Source of the DNA: DATESG01 sp035270925
GTDB taxonomy: Bacteria > Bacillota_I > Bacilli_A > RFN20 > CAG-826
Assembly (NCBI GenBank): GCA_035270925.1
Contig: DATESG010000019.1
Span: 1-16,471 of the forward strand
Length of the DNA: 16,471 nucleotides
Direction: 5' to 3'
Shown: positions 1 to 6,451 of the stretch, one piece after another
How the letters are laid out: the number at the start of each line of letters is the position of its first letter
Position numbering within the stretch: the first letter of the stretch is position 1
Position numbers and translations under genes: made by a program
The notes under the pieces: generated by a model
What the model was told of the DNA's origin: nothing
Databases searched by the model: none
Seen by the model: the letters and a program-made list of their open reading frames with translations, nothing else

Positions 1-38
1 TACTTGATGTCTACAACGAACAATTAACCTTATTCTAA
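1..38 (+). CDS. C-terminal end of an unidentified upstream protein (partial)
   Basis: A reading frame entering from the left edge (first full codon at 3) encodes LDVYNEQLTLF and stops at TAA 36-38. The final QLTLF fits the bacterial sliding-clamp binding pentapeptide (QL[S/D/T]LF). Such a motif at an extreme C-terminus is usual for clamp-interacting DNA enzymes. A terminator-like hairpin begins 24 bases after the stop, as expected behind a real gene. In many Bacillota the gene before dprA is rnhB (RNase HII), but eleven residues cannot identify it. Another frame (stop at 25-27) is also open to the edge, so the reading frame itself is a judgement. Confidence 0.45.
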   Translation, partial: LDVYNEQLTLF

Positions 39-62
39 ACTTGTGTACTAAATATTAATAAC

Positions 63-92
63 ACTCCTTATTTATATGTAAGGAGTTTTTTT
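63..92 (+). terminator. Hairpin plus T tract, with the dprA ribosome binding site in its 3' arm
   Basis: ACTCCTTA (63-70) pairs perfectly with TAAGGAGT (79-86) around an eight-base loop, followed by seven T (86-92), the form of an intrinsic terminator for the upstream gene. The 3' arm holds AAGGAG (80-85), the Shine-Dalgarno sequence of dprA, seven bases before its ATG at 93. The loop and 3' arm also contain a start-stop pair, ATGTAA (76-81). The hairpin could therefore both terminate upstream transcription and hide the dprA ribosome binding site in any read-through transcript. The stem is AT-rich, so its strength is uncertain. Confidence 0.65.
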
Positions 93-869
93 ATGTTCAA
101 AGCCCGTGATGTTCTACTTTATTTTGCACTCAAATATGAAGGCAAGTACGATCTAATAATGTCGGCAGTTAGAAACAAACTAAAAATTGATGAGCAGGAT
201 TACAATTTTGTCACCGCCAATTTTAAGGGTGACTTTATTACAATCGTTGATGAAAACTATCCAGAAGAGTTTAAGTGCATTTACCGTCCACCACTTGTCG
301 TCTTTTATAAAGGAGATCTTTCCCTGTTAAATGATCTAAGTCGAGCAATTACTGTTGTAGGAACAAGAAAGCCTAGTGAGTATGGACTCAAAATGGCAAC
401 AATCCTCAGTTCAGACCTAGTTAAAGAGCAATTTATCATTGTCAGCGGGATGGCTCGAGGGATTGATGCGGTTGCCCATGAGAGTGCCCTTTCTCTTCTT
501 GGAAAAACGATTGCCGTTTTAGGGAGCGGAATTAATAATCCCTATCCCAAAGAAAACACAGAACTTTATCACAACATTTGTGAGCAAGGTTTAATTCTCA
601 GTGAGTATCCAGATTTGACAAAACCAAACAAGGAGCATTTTCCAGAACGGAATCGATTAGTTGCGGCATTAGGTCGCGCTGTCTTAGTAATTGAAGCGCA
701 ATTACGTTCAGGTACGCTCATAACTGTCGGGGCAAGTTTAGCGCAAGGCGGCGATATTTATTGCGTTCCCGGGCTCGCAACTGGCGAGTCTGGCACTAAT
801 AGGTTAATTAAAGATGGAGCGTATCTCGTTGAGACGATTGAGGACATCAAAAACCTCTGGCCCAAATAG
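93..869 (+). CDS. dprA: DNA processing protein DprA (Smf)
   Basis: A DprA/Smf-family protein of 258 residues. The family binds incoming single-stranded DNA in the cytoplasm and loads RecA during natural transformation; it is also conserved in species not known to be competent. The Rossmann-like core is clear: VVGTRKPS (88-95), SGMARGID (118-125), AVLGSGINNPYP (141-152), FPERNR (183-188), SGTLIT (206-211) and GTNRLIKDGA (234-243). The region before the core is shorter than in typical 280-300 residue homologues, and the chain stops right after the core with no C-terminal winged-helix domain. The ATG at 93 follows AAGGAG at 80-85. dprA directly upstream of topA is a common Bacillota arrangement. 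Whether this organism is competent cannot be judged from this gene. Confidence 0.95.
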   Translation: MFKARDVLLYFALKYEGKYDLIMSAVRNKLKIDEQDYNFVTANFKGDFITIVDENYPEEFKCIYRPPLVVFYKGDLSLLNDLSRAITVVGTRKPSEYGLKMATILSSDLVKEQFIIVSGMARGIDAVAHESALSLLGKTIAVLGSGINNPYPKENTELYHNICEQGLILSEYPDLTKPNKEHFPERNRLVAALGRAVLVIEAQLRSGTLITVGASLAQGGDIYCVPGLATGESGTNRLIKDGAYLVETIEDIKNLWPK

Positions 870-880
870 AAATATTTAAA

Positions 881-911
881 TTTTCTTTTATTTATTATAA
901 ATAAAGGGAAA
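881..911. repeat. AT-rich inverted repeat between dprA and topA
   Basis: Bases 881-894 pair with 898-911 around a three-base loop, giving about 14 pairs, almost all A-T or G-T. No T tract follows on the + strand, so it is not a classical intrinsic terminator. It could end or stabilise the dprA transcript, but the AT-rich background makes chance formation possible. Confidence 0.4.
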
Positions 912-929
912 AGTTAATACGTAAATTGG

Positions 930-958
930 TTGACAACGACCTCCTTTAACTTTATATT
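930..958 (+). promoter_or_regulatory. topA promoter
   Basis: A perfect -35 TTGACA (930-935), a 17-base spacer and a -10 TATATT (953-958) form a near-consensus housekeeping promoter. Transcription should start near 965, leaving about 16 bases of leader that contain the AAAGGAG ribosome binding site (969-975). The spacer includes CTCCTTT (941-947), an exact complement of that site. It would be transcribed only by read-through from dprA, not from this promoter. Confidence 0.85.
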
Positions 959-980
959 CTTCTATAGCAAAGGAGCGATT

Positions 981-2948
981 ATGAAATTAGTTATTGTTGA
1001 GTCACCCGCCAAGCGCGCCACAATCGAACGATATTTGGGCCCTGATTATGAAGTTTTAGCATCCCTGGGTCACGTAAGAGATTTAGCAACACGCGGTAAA
1101 GACGGTTTAGGAATCGATGTTGATAATGGTTTTGCTCCTACATATATAAATGATTCAAAGAAAAAGAAGACGATTGAAGAATTAAAGAAGCACGCCAAAA
1201 AGGCTAGCGAAGTTATATTAGCAACTGACCCCGATCGTGAAGGTGAAGCAATTGCTTGGCATTTAGCGGATCTTTTAAAGTTGAATGTAACGACGACTAA
1301 ACGCCTCGAGTTCCATGAAATTACTCGCGACGCTGTCACCCATGCAATTAATAATCCACGGCTCATTGATATGCAACTTGTTAGTAGTCAAGAAACCAGA
1401 AGAATGCTTGATAGAATTATCGGTTTCAAACTAAGTAAGTTGTTAATGCGTAAGATTAAAAGTGACTCTGCCGGTCGCGTTCAATCAGCCGTCTTAAAGT
1501 TAATTGTTGAACACGAAAAAGAGATTCAGGCTTTTATTCCTGAAGAATACTGGAATCTATCACTTGTTATCATCCAAGACGACAATGATATTGAAATTAA
1601 ATTTCTTAAAAACGTTAAAGGCGAAAGCACTTTAAAAAACGAAGATGGTGTTAAAGAAGTTGTTGCAAATTTAGGAATGGAAGTTGACGTCATTGATGTC
1701 AGAACTTACAACCGTGAAAAGGAACCAAAACTTCCGTTTACGACCTCAACGCTTCAACAAGAAGCATATAACCGCTTTAACATGAAAACCAAACGCATTA
1801 TGGAAGTCGCCGCCAAACTTTATGAAGGTTTAGAATTTGATGGAGAACTTACGGGCTTAATTACATACATGCGTACTGACTCTGCGAGACTTAGTGATAC
1901 CTTTGTTGGCAAAGCTTCCAATTACATCACTAACAACTTTGGCGAAAACTATTTACGTAGTGTCCAATTGAAACGCAAACTTAAAGCAACTGAACAAGTT
2001 CAAGATGCTCACGAGGCAATTAGACCAACTGACTTAAAGAAAACGCCAGAGATACTAAAATCATCACTGACCAAAGAACAATACAATATTTATCGTCTAA
2101 TCTACGCACGGGCCTTAGCCAGTTTAATGCCCGCAAGTAAAGATGAAGTTAACATTGTTACTTTCGGTGCCAATGGTAATACCTTTAAATTAGAAGGTAA
2201 CCGCAATATATTTGATGGTTATCAAAAAGTATATGGCGAATTCGAAGCTAACAAAGATGTCGAAATCGGTGTCTTCCATGTTGGCGAGAAACTACTAATT
2301 AAAGATGTAAACAAAGAACAAAAATTTACACAACCACCAAGTCGCTATAGTGAAGCAAGGGTTGTAAGACTAATGGAAGAAAAAGGGATTGGCCGTCCTT
2401 CAACTTATGCCTCAACGATTGATTTACTCGGGCGTCGCAAGTATGTTGAAAGCAAGAGTGGAGTCCTAACCCCTACGGAAAAAGGAATCTTCACTGTCGA
2501 AACATTAGATAAATTTTTCACGACCGTCATCGATTCGCAATATACAGCTTCAATGGAACAAGAACTAGACGATATCGCTAGTGGCAAACTTCAAAAAGAA
2601 GAATTCCTCACTAACTTCTATGGTCCTTTCGTTGAATTAGTCGCATTAGCGGATCAAGGAATTGAAAAAGTTAAACCCAAAGAATTAGGTGAAGACTGCC
2701 CAACTTGTGGTAAACCGCTCATTTATCAACACGGTAAATTTGGCGAATTCATTTCTTGCAGTAATTTCCCAGAATGTCGCTATACAAGAAGCATCATTAA
2801 ATACACCGGTGAAATTTGTCCAACCTGTGGTTTTAAATTAGTTGAGAAATACTCACGAGCTGGTAAAAAATTTATTGGCTGTAGTAACTATCCAAATTGT
2901 ACATATATTCAACCACGTAAAGGGTTTAAACCTCGCGCAACAGAATGA
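981..2948 (+). CDS. topA: DNA topoisomerase I (type IA)
   Basis: Relaxes negatively supercoiled DNA by transient single-strand cleavage. The protein has 655 residues from the ATG at 981. That start is chosen because AAAGGAG lies five bases upstream and the protein then begins at once with the Toprim motif MKLVIVESPAK; an in-frame codon at 930 lies inside the promoter. Toprim acidic residues are seen in VESPAK and in DPDREGEA. The cleavage tyrosine is Y296 in LITYMRTDS. The C-terminus carries two four-cysteine zinc-finger modules (CPTC...CSNFPEC from C573, and CPTC...CSNYPNC ending at C640), as in other bacterial TopA proteins. It has its own promoter and a terminator overlapping its stop, so it can be an independent unit between dprA and trmFO. 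Confidence 0.98.
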   Translation: MKLVIVESPAKRATIERYLGPDYEVLASLGHVRDLATRGKDGLGIDVDNGFAPTYINDSKKKKTIEELKKHAKKASEVILATDPDREGEAIAWHLADLLKLNVTTTKRLEFHEITRDAVTHAINNPRLIDMQLVSSQETRRMLDRIIGFKLSKLLMRKIKSDSAGRVQSAVLKLIVEHEKEIQAFIPEEYWNLSLVIIQDDNDIEIKFLKNVKGESTLKNEDGVKEVVANLGMEVDVIDVRTYNREKEPKLPFTTSTLQQEAYNRFNMKTKRIMEVAAKLYEGLEFDGELTGLITYMRTDSARLSDTFVGKASNYITNNFGENYLRSVQLKRKLKATEQVQDAHEAIRPTDLKKTPEILKSSLTKEQYNIYRLIYARALASLMPASKDEVNIVTFGANGNTFKLEGNRNIFDGYQKVYGEFEANKDVEIGVFHVGEKLLIKDVNKEQKFTQPPSRYSEARVVRLMEEKGIGRPSTYASTIDLLGRRKYVESKSGVLTPTEKGIFTVETLDKFFTTVIDSQYTASMEQELDDIASGKLQKEEFLTNFYGPFVELVALADQGIEKVKPKELGEDCPTCGKPLIYQHGKFGEFISCSNFPECRYTRSIIKYTGEICPTCGFKLVEKYSRAGKKFIGCSNYPNCTYIQPRKGFKPRATE

Positions 2949-2973
2949 CCGGTAACACGGTCTTTTGTTTTAT
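2947..2973 (+). terminator. Intrinsic terminator of topA
   Basis: GACCG (2947-2951) pairs with CGGTC (2958-2962) around a six-base loop and is followed by a T-rich tail from 2963. The 5' arm begins inside the topA stop codon TGA (2946-2948). The stem is short but GC-rich with a clear T tract. Confidence 0.75.
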
Positions 2974-2987
2974 ATTGAAGTAACTTT

Positions 2988-2996
2988 TGCTATACT
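2988..2996 (+). promoter_or_regulatory. Extended -10 promoter of trmFO
   Basis: TGC followed by TATACT (2991-2996) forms an extended -10 element. No good -35 lies 16-18 bases upstream (TTTTAT at 2968-2973 is the best), which extended -10 promoters tolerate. The start codon of trmFO begins seven bases after the -10, just where transcription should start. Confidence 0.6.
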
Positions 2997-3002
2997 TTTG
3001 CT

Positions 3003-4286
3003 ATGGAAACAGTGAATATTATCGGAGCAGGACTAGCCGGAAGCGAAGCGGCGTTATATTTAGCTAAACAAGGAATTAAGGTCCGTCTATTTGAAATGCG
3101 TCCACTTAAAATGGGACCGGCGCACCATAGTAATAATTTTGCGGAACTAGTCTGTTCTAATTCACTTAAGAGTATGAATATCGATAATGCGTGTGGACTT
3201 TTAAAACAAGAAATAAAATTACTTGGCTCAATTATTATGGAAGCCAGTGAACATACATCAGTCCCAAGTGGTAGCGCCCTGAGTGTGGACAGAGAAGAAT
3301 TTAGCAAATACATTACCGCTAAAATCAAAAATGAACCACTGATTGAAATCGTTTATCAAGAGGTTGAAACGCTCCCGGAAGGAATTACTATCATCGCAAC
3401 CGGACCATTAACTAGCGAGGTTTTGACAAAGAATTTACAAACACTTATTGGTCAAGAGTTCTTAAACTTTTTTGATGCTAGTGCTCCAATTATTGAAAAG
3501 GATTCGATTGATTTAAACGTCGCATATTATAAATCTCGCTATGATAAAGGCGAGGCAAGTTACTTAAATTGTGCCTTCACAAAAGAGCAATATGAGTTGT
3601 TTTATCGTGAACTAGTAAATGCTAAACTTGCCCCCCTAAAAGATTTTGAACATGGTTATTTTGAAGGATGTAAACCAATCGAAGTTATGGCCAAAAGTGG
3701 CGTTGACACACTTCGACATGGGCCGCTAAAACCTCGCGGTTTAAGAAAAACCTTTTTGGATAAACCATATGCCGTCGCCCAACTAAGACAAGATAATGTC
3801 AGCGGCTCACTTTTTAACCTCGTGGGTTTTCAAACTAATCTTACATATGGTGAACAAAAGCGGGTCTTTAGATTAATTCCAGGGCTTGAGAACGCTGAAT
3901 TTGTTCGATATGGCTTAATGCACCGGAACACTTATGTCAACGCACCAGGTGTCTTAAATTATGACTTATCACTCAAAGTCAACCCCAACATCTATATCGC
4001 GGGGCAATTAAGCGGGGTTGAGGGTTATGTTGAAAGTGCTGCGACGGGAATTATCGCGGCCATTAACGTAACAAGACGCTTAAAAGGCTTAACAAAAATA
4101 GATTTTTCCACCATGACAATGATTGGTTCACTACTCAATTATGTGGCTAACGCTAACCCGATTGGGTTTGCCCCAATGAATGCGAACTTTGGTATTTTCC
4201 CAGGTGCAAGGAAACTTAATCACCTGAAGATGGCTGAACGAGCAATTGCTCATCTTAAAGACTTGATTGAAGCGGAAAGTCTATGA
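3003..4286 (+). CDS. trmFO: FAD- and folate-dependent m5U methyltransferase TrmFO (or RlmFO)
   Basis: A 427-residue flavoprotein close to the usual ~435 residue TrmFO length. The family makes 5-methyluridine at position 54 in the T loop of tRNA, using methylene-tetrahydrofolate as carbon donor and reduced FAD. The FAD-binding motif GAGLAGSEAA starts at residue 8. The conserved cysteine C51 in LVCSNSLKS, C223 in FEGCKPIEVMAK, and the C-terminal AGQLSGVEGYVESAATG segment are all present. The ATG at 3003 is chosen because the FAD motif needs this N-terminus. No Shine-Dalgarno sequence precedes it and a promoter -10 ends six bases before it, suggesting a leaderless message. It overlaps xerC by four bases (ATGA). 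In Mycoplasma capricolum a paralogue, RlmFO, modifies 23S rRNA instead, and that role cannot be excluded from sequence alone. Confidence 0.95.
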   Translation: METVNIIGAGLAGSEAALYLAKQGIKVRLFEMRPLKMGPAHHSNNFAELVCSNSLKSMNIDNACGLLKQEIKLLGSIIMEASEHTSVPSGSALSVDREEFSKYITAKIKNEPLIEIVYQEVETLPEGITIIATGPLTSEVLTKNLQTLIGQEFLNFFDASAPIIEKDSIDLNVAYYKSRYDKGEASYLNCAFTKEQYELFYRELVNAKLAPLKDFEHGYFEGCKPIEVMAKSGVDTLRHGPLKPRGLRKTFLDKPYAVAQLRQDNVSGSLFNLVGFQTNLTYGEQKRVFRLIPGLENAEFVRYGLMHRNTYVNAPGVLNYDLSLKVNPNIYIAGQLSGVEGYVESAATGIIAAINVTRRLKGLTKIDFSTMTMIGSLLNYVANANPIGFAPMNANFGIFPGARKLNHLKMAERAIAHLKDLIEAESL

Positions 4287-5221
4287 ACAAAACACTAAAA
4301 GAATATTGTGATTATTTAAAAGTAAATCGTAATTATTCGGATAACACGATTTTAGCCTACCAACTTGATATTGAAAAGTTCTACAAGTTTTTACTAGAAA
4401 TAGGGCGCCTCGATAAAGATGTTAAGAAAGAAGATGTGCGTAATTTTATGAAGATTGAGTTTGACGGTGGGCTTTCAAAACGGACAATGAAACGACGTTT
4501 AAGTAGCCTTCGTGGCTATTATGAGTTTATGCATGAGCGTAAATATGTCGAGGATGATCCTTTTTTAAGAATCTCTAGTCCGCGCTATCATGCTGCTTTA
4601 CCCAAAGTTTTATTTGATGAACAAATTCAACTGCTTTTTAAACTTAATCGCGAAAGAAATGACAAACTTAAAGAACGCGATCAGGCGATTTTAGAAATAA
4701 TGTATGCGACCGGAATGCGCGCTAGTGAAGTCGTAAATTTAACCCTCCAACAAATTAACTTTTCCGAACGGACGATAAATGTTGTTGGTAAAGGTGATAA
4801 AGAACGCATTGTCGCATTCACACGCGAATCTGCGGAAACGATAAAAAATTATATTAGTCGCTCGCGATTAGAATTACTCAAAAACCGAAAGAATCCCCTA
4901 CCCACTAACATTGTATTTTTAAATCACCAAGGTGAGGGATTAACAATTCATGGACTGAGATATATTTTGTTAGCCATCGAACGTAAGACTGGCGAATATT
5001 TAGATTTACATCCACATATGTTGCGTCACTCCTTTGCGACTTATTTACTCGAACGAGGCGCAGATTTGCGCGTTATTCAAGAACTTTTGGGCCATGAATC
5101 ACTAAACACAACGCAGATTTATACCCATGTCAGTGAAGATAAAATTAGAGAAGAGTATTATCACGCTCATCCACGGTCAAAAAAGAAAATCGTCAAGACG
5201 GAAACCAGCAGCGAAAATTAG
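4283..5221 (+). CDS. xerC: Tyrosine recombinase XerC
   Basis: A 312-residue tyrosine recombinase of the XerC/XerD type, which resolves chromosome dimers at dif together with a partner recombinase. The N-terminal SAM-like DNA-binding domain spans about residues 1-90. All catalytic residues are present: R146 (TGMRASE), K170 (GKGDKER), H245 and R248 (HPHMLRHSFA), H271 (LLGHESL), and the nucleophile Y280 (TQIYTHV). The chain ends in a short basic tail after residue 295. The start ATG overlaps the trmFO stop (ATGA 4283-4286), indicating translational coupling. The symbol xerC is preferred to xerD because of synteny: topA-trmFO-xerC is the usual Bacillota order. In Bacillus it is followed by hslV-hslU-codY, which are absent here. 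Confidence 0.93.
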   Translation: MNKTLKEYCDYLKVNRNYSDNTILAYQLDIEKFYKFLLEIGRLDKDVKKEDVRNFMKIEFDGGLSKRTMKRRLSSLRGYYEFMHERKYVEDDPFLRISSPRYHAALPKVLFDEQIQLLFKLNRERNDKLKERDQAILEIMYATGMRASEVVNLTLQQINFSERTINVVGKGDKERIVAFTRESAETIKNYISRSRLELLKNRKNPLPTNIVFLNHQGEGLTIHGLRYILLAIERKTGEYLDLHPHMLRHSFATYLLERGADLRVIQELLGHESLNTTQIYTHVSEDKIREEYYHAHPRSKKKIVKTETSSEN

Positions 5222-5342
5222 TCTTGCTAGGTTTGTATTTTTCATCATAAATCAGTGTTATTTACTTGTTTTTAACTATTTTTTCGGGCTTTATACCCAC
5301 ATTTCCCCCCATAATCTATTTGTGGTTTAAAGGCATTTTTTG
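5222..5342. other. Non-coding spacer after xerC
   Basis: About 120 T-rich bases with no recognisable gene. A weak five-pair stem (CCACA 5297-5301 with TGTGG 5321-5325) is the only inverted repeat I see, and no T tract follows it directly. No convincing terminator for xerC could be named. A short reading frame here overlaps the xerC end and has no protein-like features. Confidence 0.5.
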
Positions 5343-5371
5343 TTGCTAGAGAGCATTACCTATGGTAATAT
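5343..5371 (+). promoter_or_regulatory. rpsB promoter with extended -10
   Basis: The -35 TTGCTA (5343-5348), a 17-base spacer, and -10 TAATAT (5366-5371) preceded by TGG (5363-5365) form a strong promoter. Transcription should start near 5378, giving a leader of about 110 bases before rpsB. Confidence 0.75.
5355..5369. promoter_or_regulatory. Palindrome overlapping the rpsB -10 element (operator-like)
   Basis: ATTACCTATGGTAAT is a perfect hyphenated inverted repeat (six-base arms, three-base centre) lying over the spacer and the first four bases of the -10. That position is typical of repressor operators. It lies upstream of the predicted transcription start, so it would act as DNA rather than RNA. 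Nothing in the window identifies a binding protein, and part of the symmetry could follow from the extended -10 sequence itself. Confidence 0.4.
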
Positions 5372-5377
5372 ACTTTA

Positions 5378-5481
5378 GACCTAAAAAGGTCACAGTACAC
5401 ACACGTTGGATTCAAACTCTATTGTCTAACTAAGTTAGTTGAGAATGTTCGAAGACGTGGAGGCTAAACATAAAGGAGGCT
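5378..5481 (+). promoter_or_regulatory. Structured 5' leader of rpsB mRNA
   Basis: The predicted mRNA begins with a hairpin, GACC (5378-5381) with GGTC (5388-5391). It is followed by three nested helices: CACGT (5402-5406) with ACGTG (5455-5459), ATTC (5410-5413) with GAAT (5443-5446), and CTAAC (5426-5430) with GTTAG (5434-5438). GGAGGCT occurs twice, at 5459-5465 at the foot of the outer helix and at 5475-5481 as the true ribosome binding site (AAAGGAGG 5472-5479, nine bases before the ATG). Ribosomal protein S2 represses its own rpsB-tsf message through the leader in Escherichia coli. An analogous role here is inference, since I do not recognise this fold as a named family. Confidence 0.5.
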
Positions 5482-5488
5482 CATACAG

Positions 5489-6451
5489 ATGAGTGAAGAA
5501 AAGAAAGTCGAAGTAGTCGAAGCAGTCGAAGCAGTTCAAGAAGGTGTAATGAAGGTTGCGATGCCAAGTGCAGACGCACCAGTAATTACCTCAAAGAGAT
5601 TATTAGAAGTCGGGGCCTATTTTGGTCACCAAACCCGTTTATGGAACCCAAAGATGAAACCTTATATCTTCGGCGAGAGAAACGGTGTCCACATCATCGA
5701 TTTAGACAAGACGATTGTTAAAATCGAAGAAGCTTATGCCGCATTAAAAGACATTGTTACCCGTGGTGGTAAGGTCTTATTTGTTGGCACCCGCAAACAA
5801 CACGCCGACATTATTAAAGCCGAAGCAGAAAGAAGTGGCAGTTTCTATATCAACAATCGTTGGTTAGGTGGCACACTTACAAACTTCAAGACGATTGTTG
5901 GCCGTATTCGTTACTACCGCGAACTAGAGATGCAAGATGCTGATGGAACTTTTGAAAAGTATTCAAAAAAAGAAGCCAGTGATCTTCGCAAACTTAAAGA
6001 TAAATTAGCCGCAAACTTTGATGGTATCAAAGAAATGCGTCGGGCTCCAGAAGCCATCTTCGTTGTTAGCCCATTAAATGAAGCTAACGCCGTTGCCGAA
6101 GCTAAAAAATTAGGTATTCCTGTCTTTGGACTAGTTGACACCAACTGTGACCCAGATTCAGTCGACTACTTTATCCCATGTAATGATGATGCAACCAAAA
6201 CTGTCCATTTAATGCTCCAAGTTATTGCTGATGCAATCGTTGAAGCAAGGGGCGGGATTACTGTTGTTGCGCGCGTTGCTGATGACGCAGCCGGAAACGA
6301 AAATTTAGATGATGCAATGAAGAAATTACCAGTTGACAACAGAAGAAACAATGATGGTCAAGATAGACGTCCACGTAAAGTTTGGACCGACCATAGTGAT
6401 AAACCAGGCAACAGACCTGCAAGACCAAGAAGAGAAGGAGATAAAAGATAA
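5489..6451 (+). CDS. rpsB: 30S ribosomal protein S2
   Basis: Structural protein of the small ribosomal subunit, assembled late and needed for S1 or mRNA docking in many bacteria. The conserved core runs from ITSKRLLEVGAYFGHQTRLWNPKM (residues 34-57) through GTRKQ, NNRWLGGTLTNF, and the FGLVDTNCDPDSVDYFIPCNDDA region. At 320 residues it is clearly longer than the typical 230-260. The N-terminus adds about 30 residues, including an Ala/Glu/Val-rich stretch encoded by a nine-base tandem repeat. The C-terminus adds about 60 residues ending in an Arg/Asn/Pro-rich basic tail. The start at 5489 is backed by AAAGGAGG; an internal ATG at 5549 has only a weak AAGG and would remove the repeat. The stop overlaps the tsf start (TAATG). 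Confidence 0.98.
   Translation: MSEEKKVEVVEAVEAVQEGVMKVAMPSADAPVITSKRLLEVGAYFGHQTRLWNPKMKPYIFGERNGVHIIDLDKTIVKIEEAYAALKDIVTRGGKVLFVGTRKQHADIIKAEAERSGSFYINNRWLGGTLTNFKTIVGRIRYYRELEMQDADGTFEKYSKKEASDLRKLKDKLAANFDGIKEMRRAPEAIFVVSPLNEANAVAEAKKLGIPVFGLVDTNCDPDSVDYFIPCNDDATKTVHLMLQVIADAIVEARGGITVVARVADDAAGNENLDDAMKKLPVDNRRNNDGQDRRPRKVWTDHSDKPGNRPARPRREGDKR
5507..5542 (+). repeat. Nine-base tandem repeat in the rpsB 5' coding region
   Basis: GTCGAAGTA, GTCGAAGCA and GTCGAAGCA lie head to tail (5507-5533), followed by a degenerate fourth copy GTTCAAGAA (5534-5542). Being a multiple of three, it keeps frame and encodes VEVVEAVEAVQE in the N-terminal extension of S2. Copy number could vary between strains by slippage without breaking the gene. 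Confidence 0.8.

Noticed and set aside
930..980. Longer topA reading frame beginning at 930
   Set aside because: The upstream start lies in the -35 of a near-consensus promoter, the extra residues are unlike TopA, and ATG 981 has an ideal ribosome binding site and begins the Toprim motif.
2975..2996. TTGAAG/TATACT as a standard -35/-10 pair for trmFO
   Set aside because: The spacing is only ten bases, too short for sigma-A; the TGC-extended -10 explains the promoter better.
2990..3328. Antisense frame over the start of trmFO, and similar antisense frames over topA, rpsB, cdsA and polC
   Set aside because: They are complements of conserved coding sequence, with compositions typical of shadow frames and no start signals.
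5286..5298. GGG...CCC hairpin as terminator of xerC
   Set aside because: Only three base pairs and no T tract directly after it.
5127..5330. 67-codon + strand frame overlapping the end of xerC
   Set aside because: It overlaps xerC in another frame and runs into T-rich spacer, giving a Phe/Tyr/Leu-rich sequence with no ribosome binding site or family motif.
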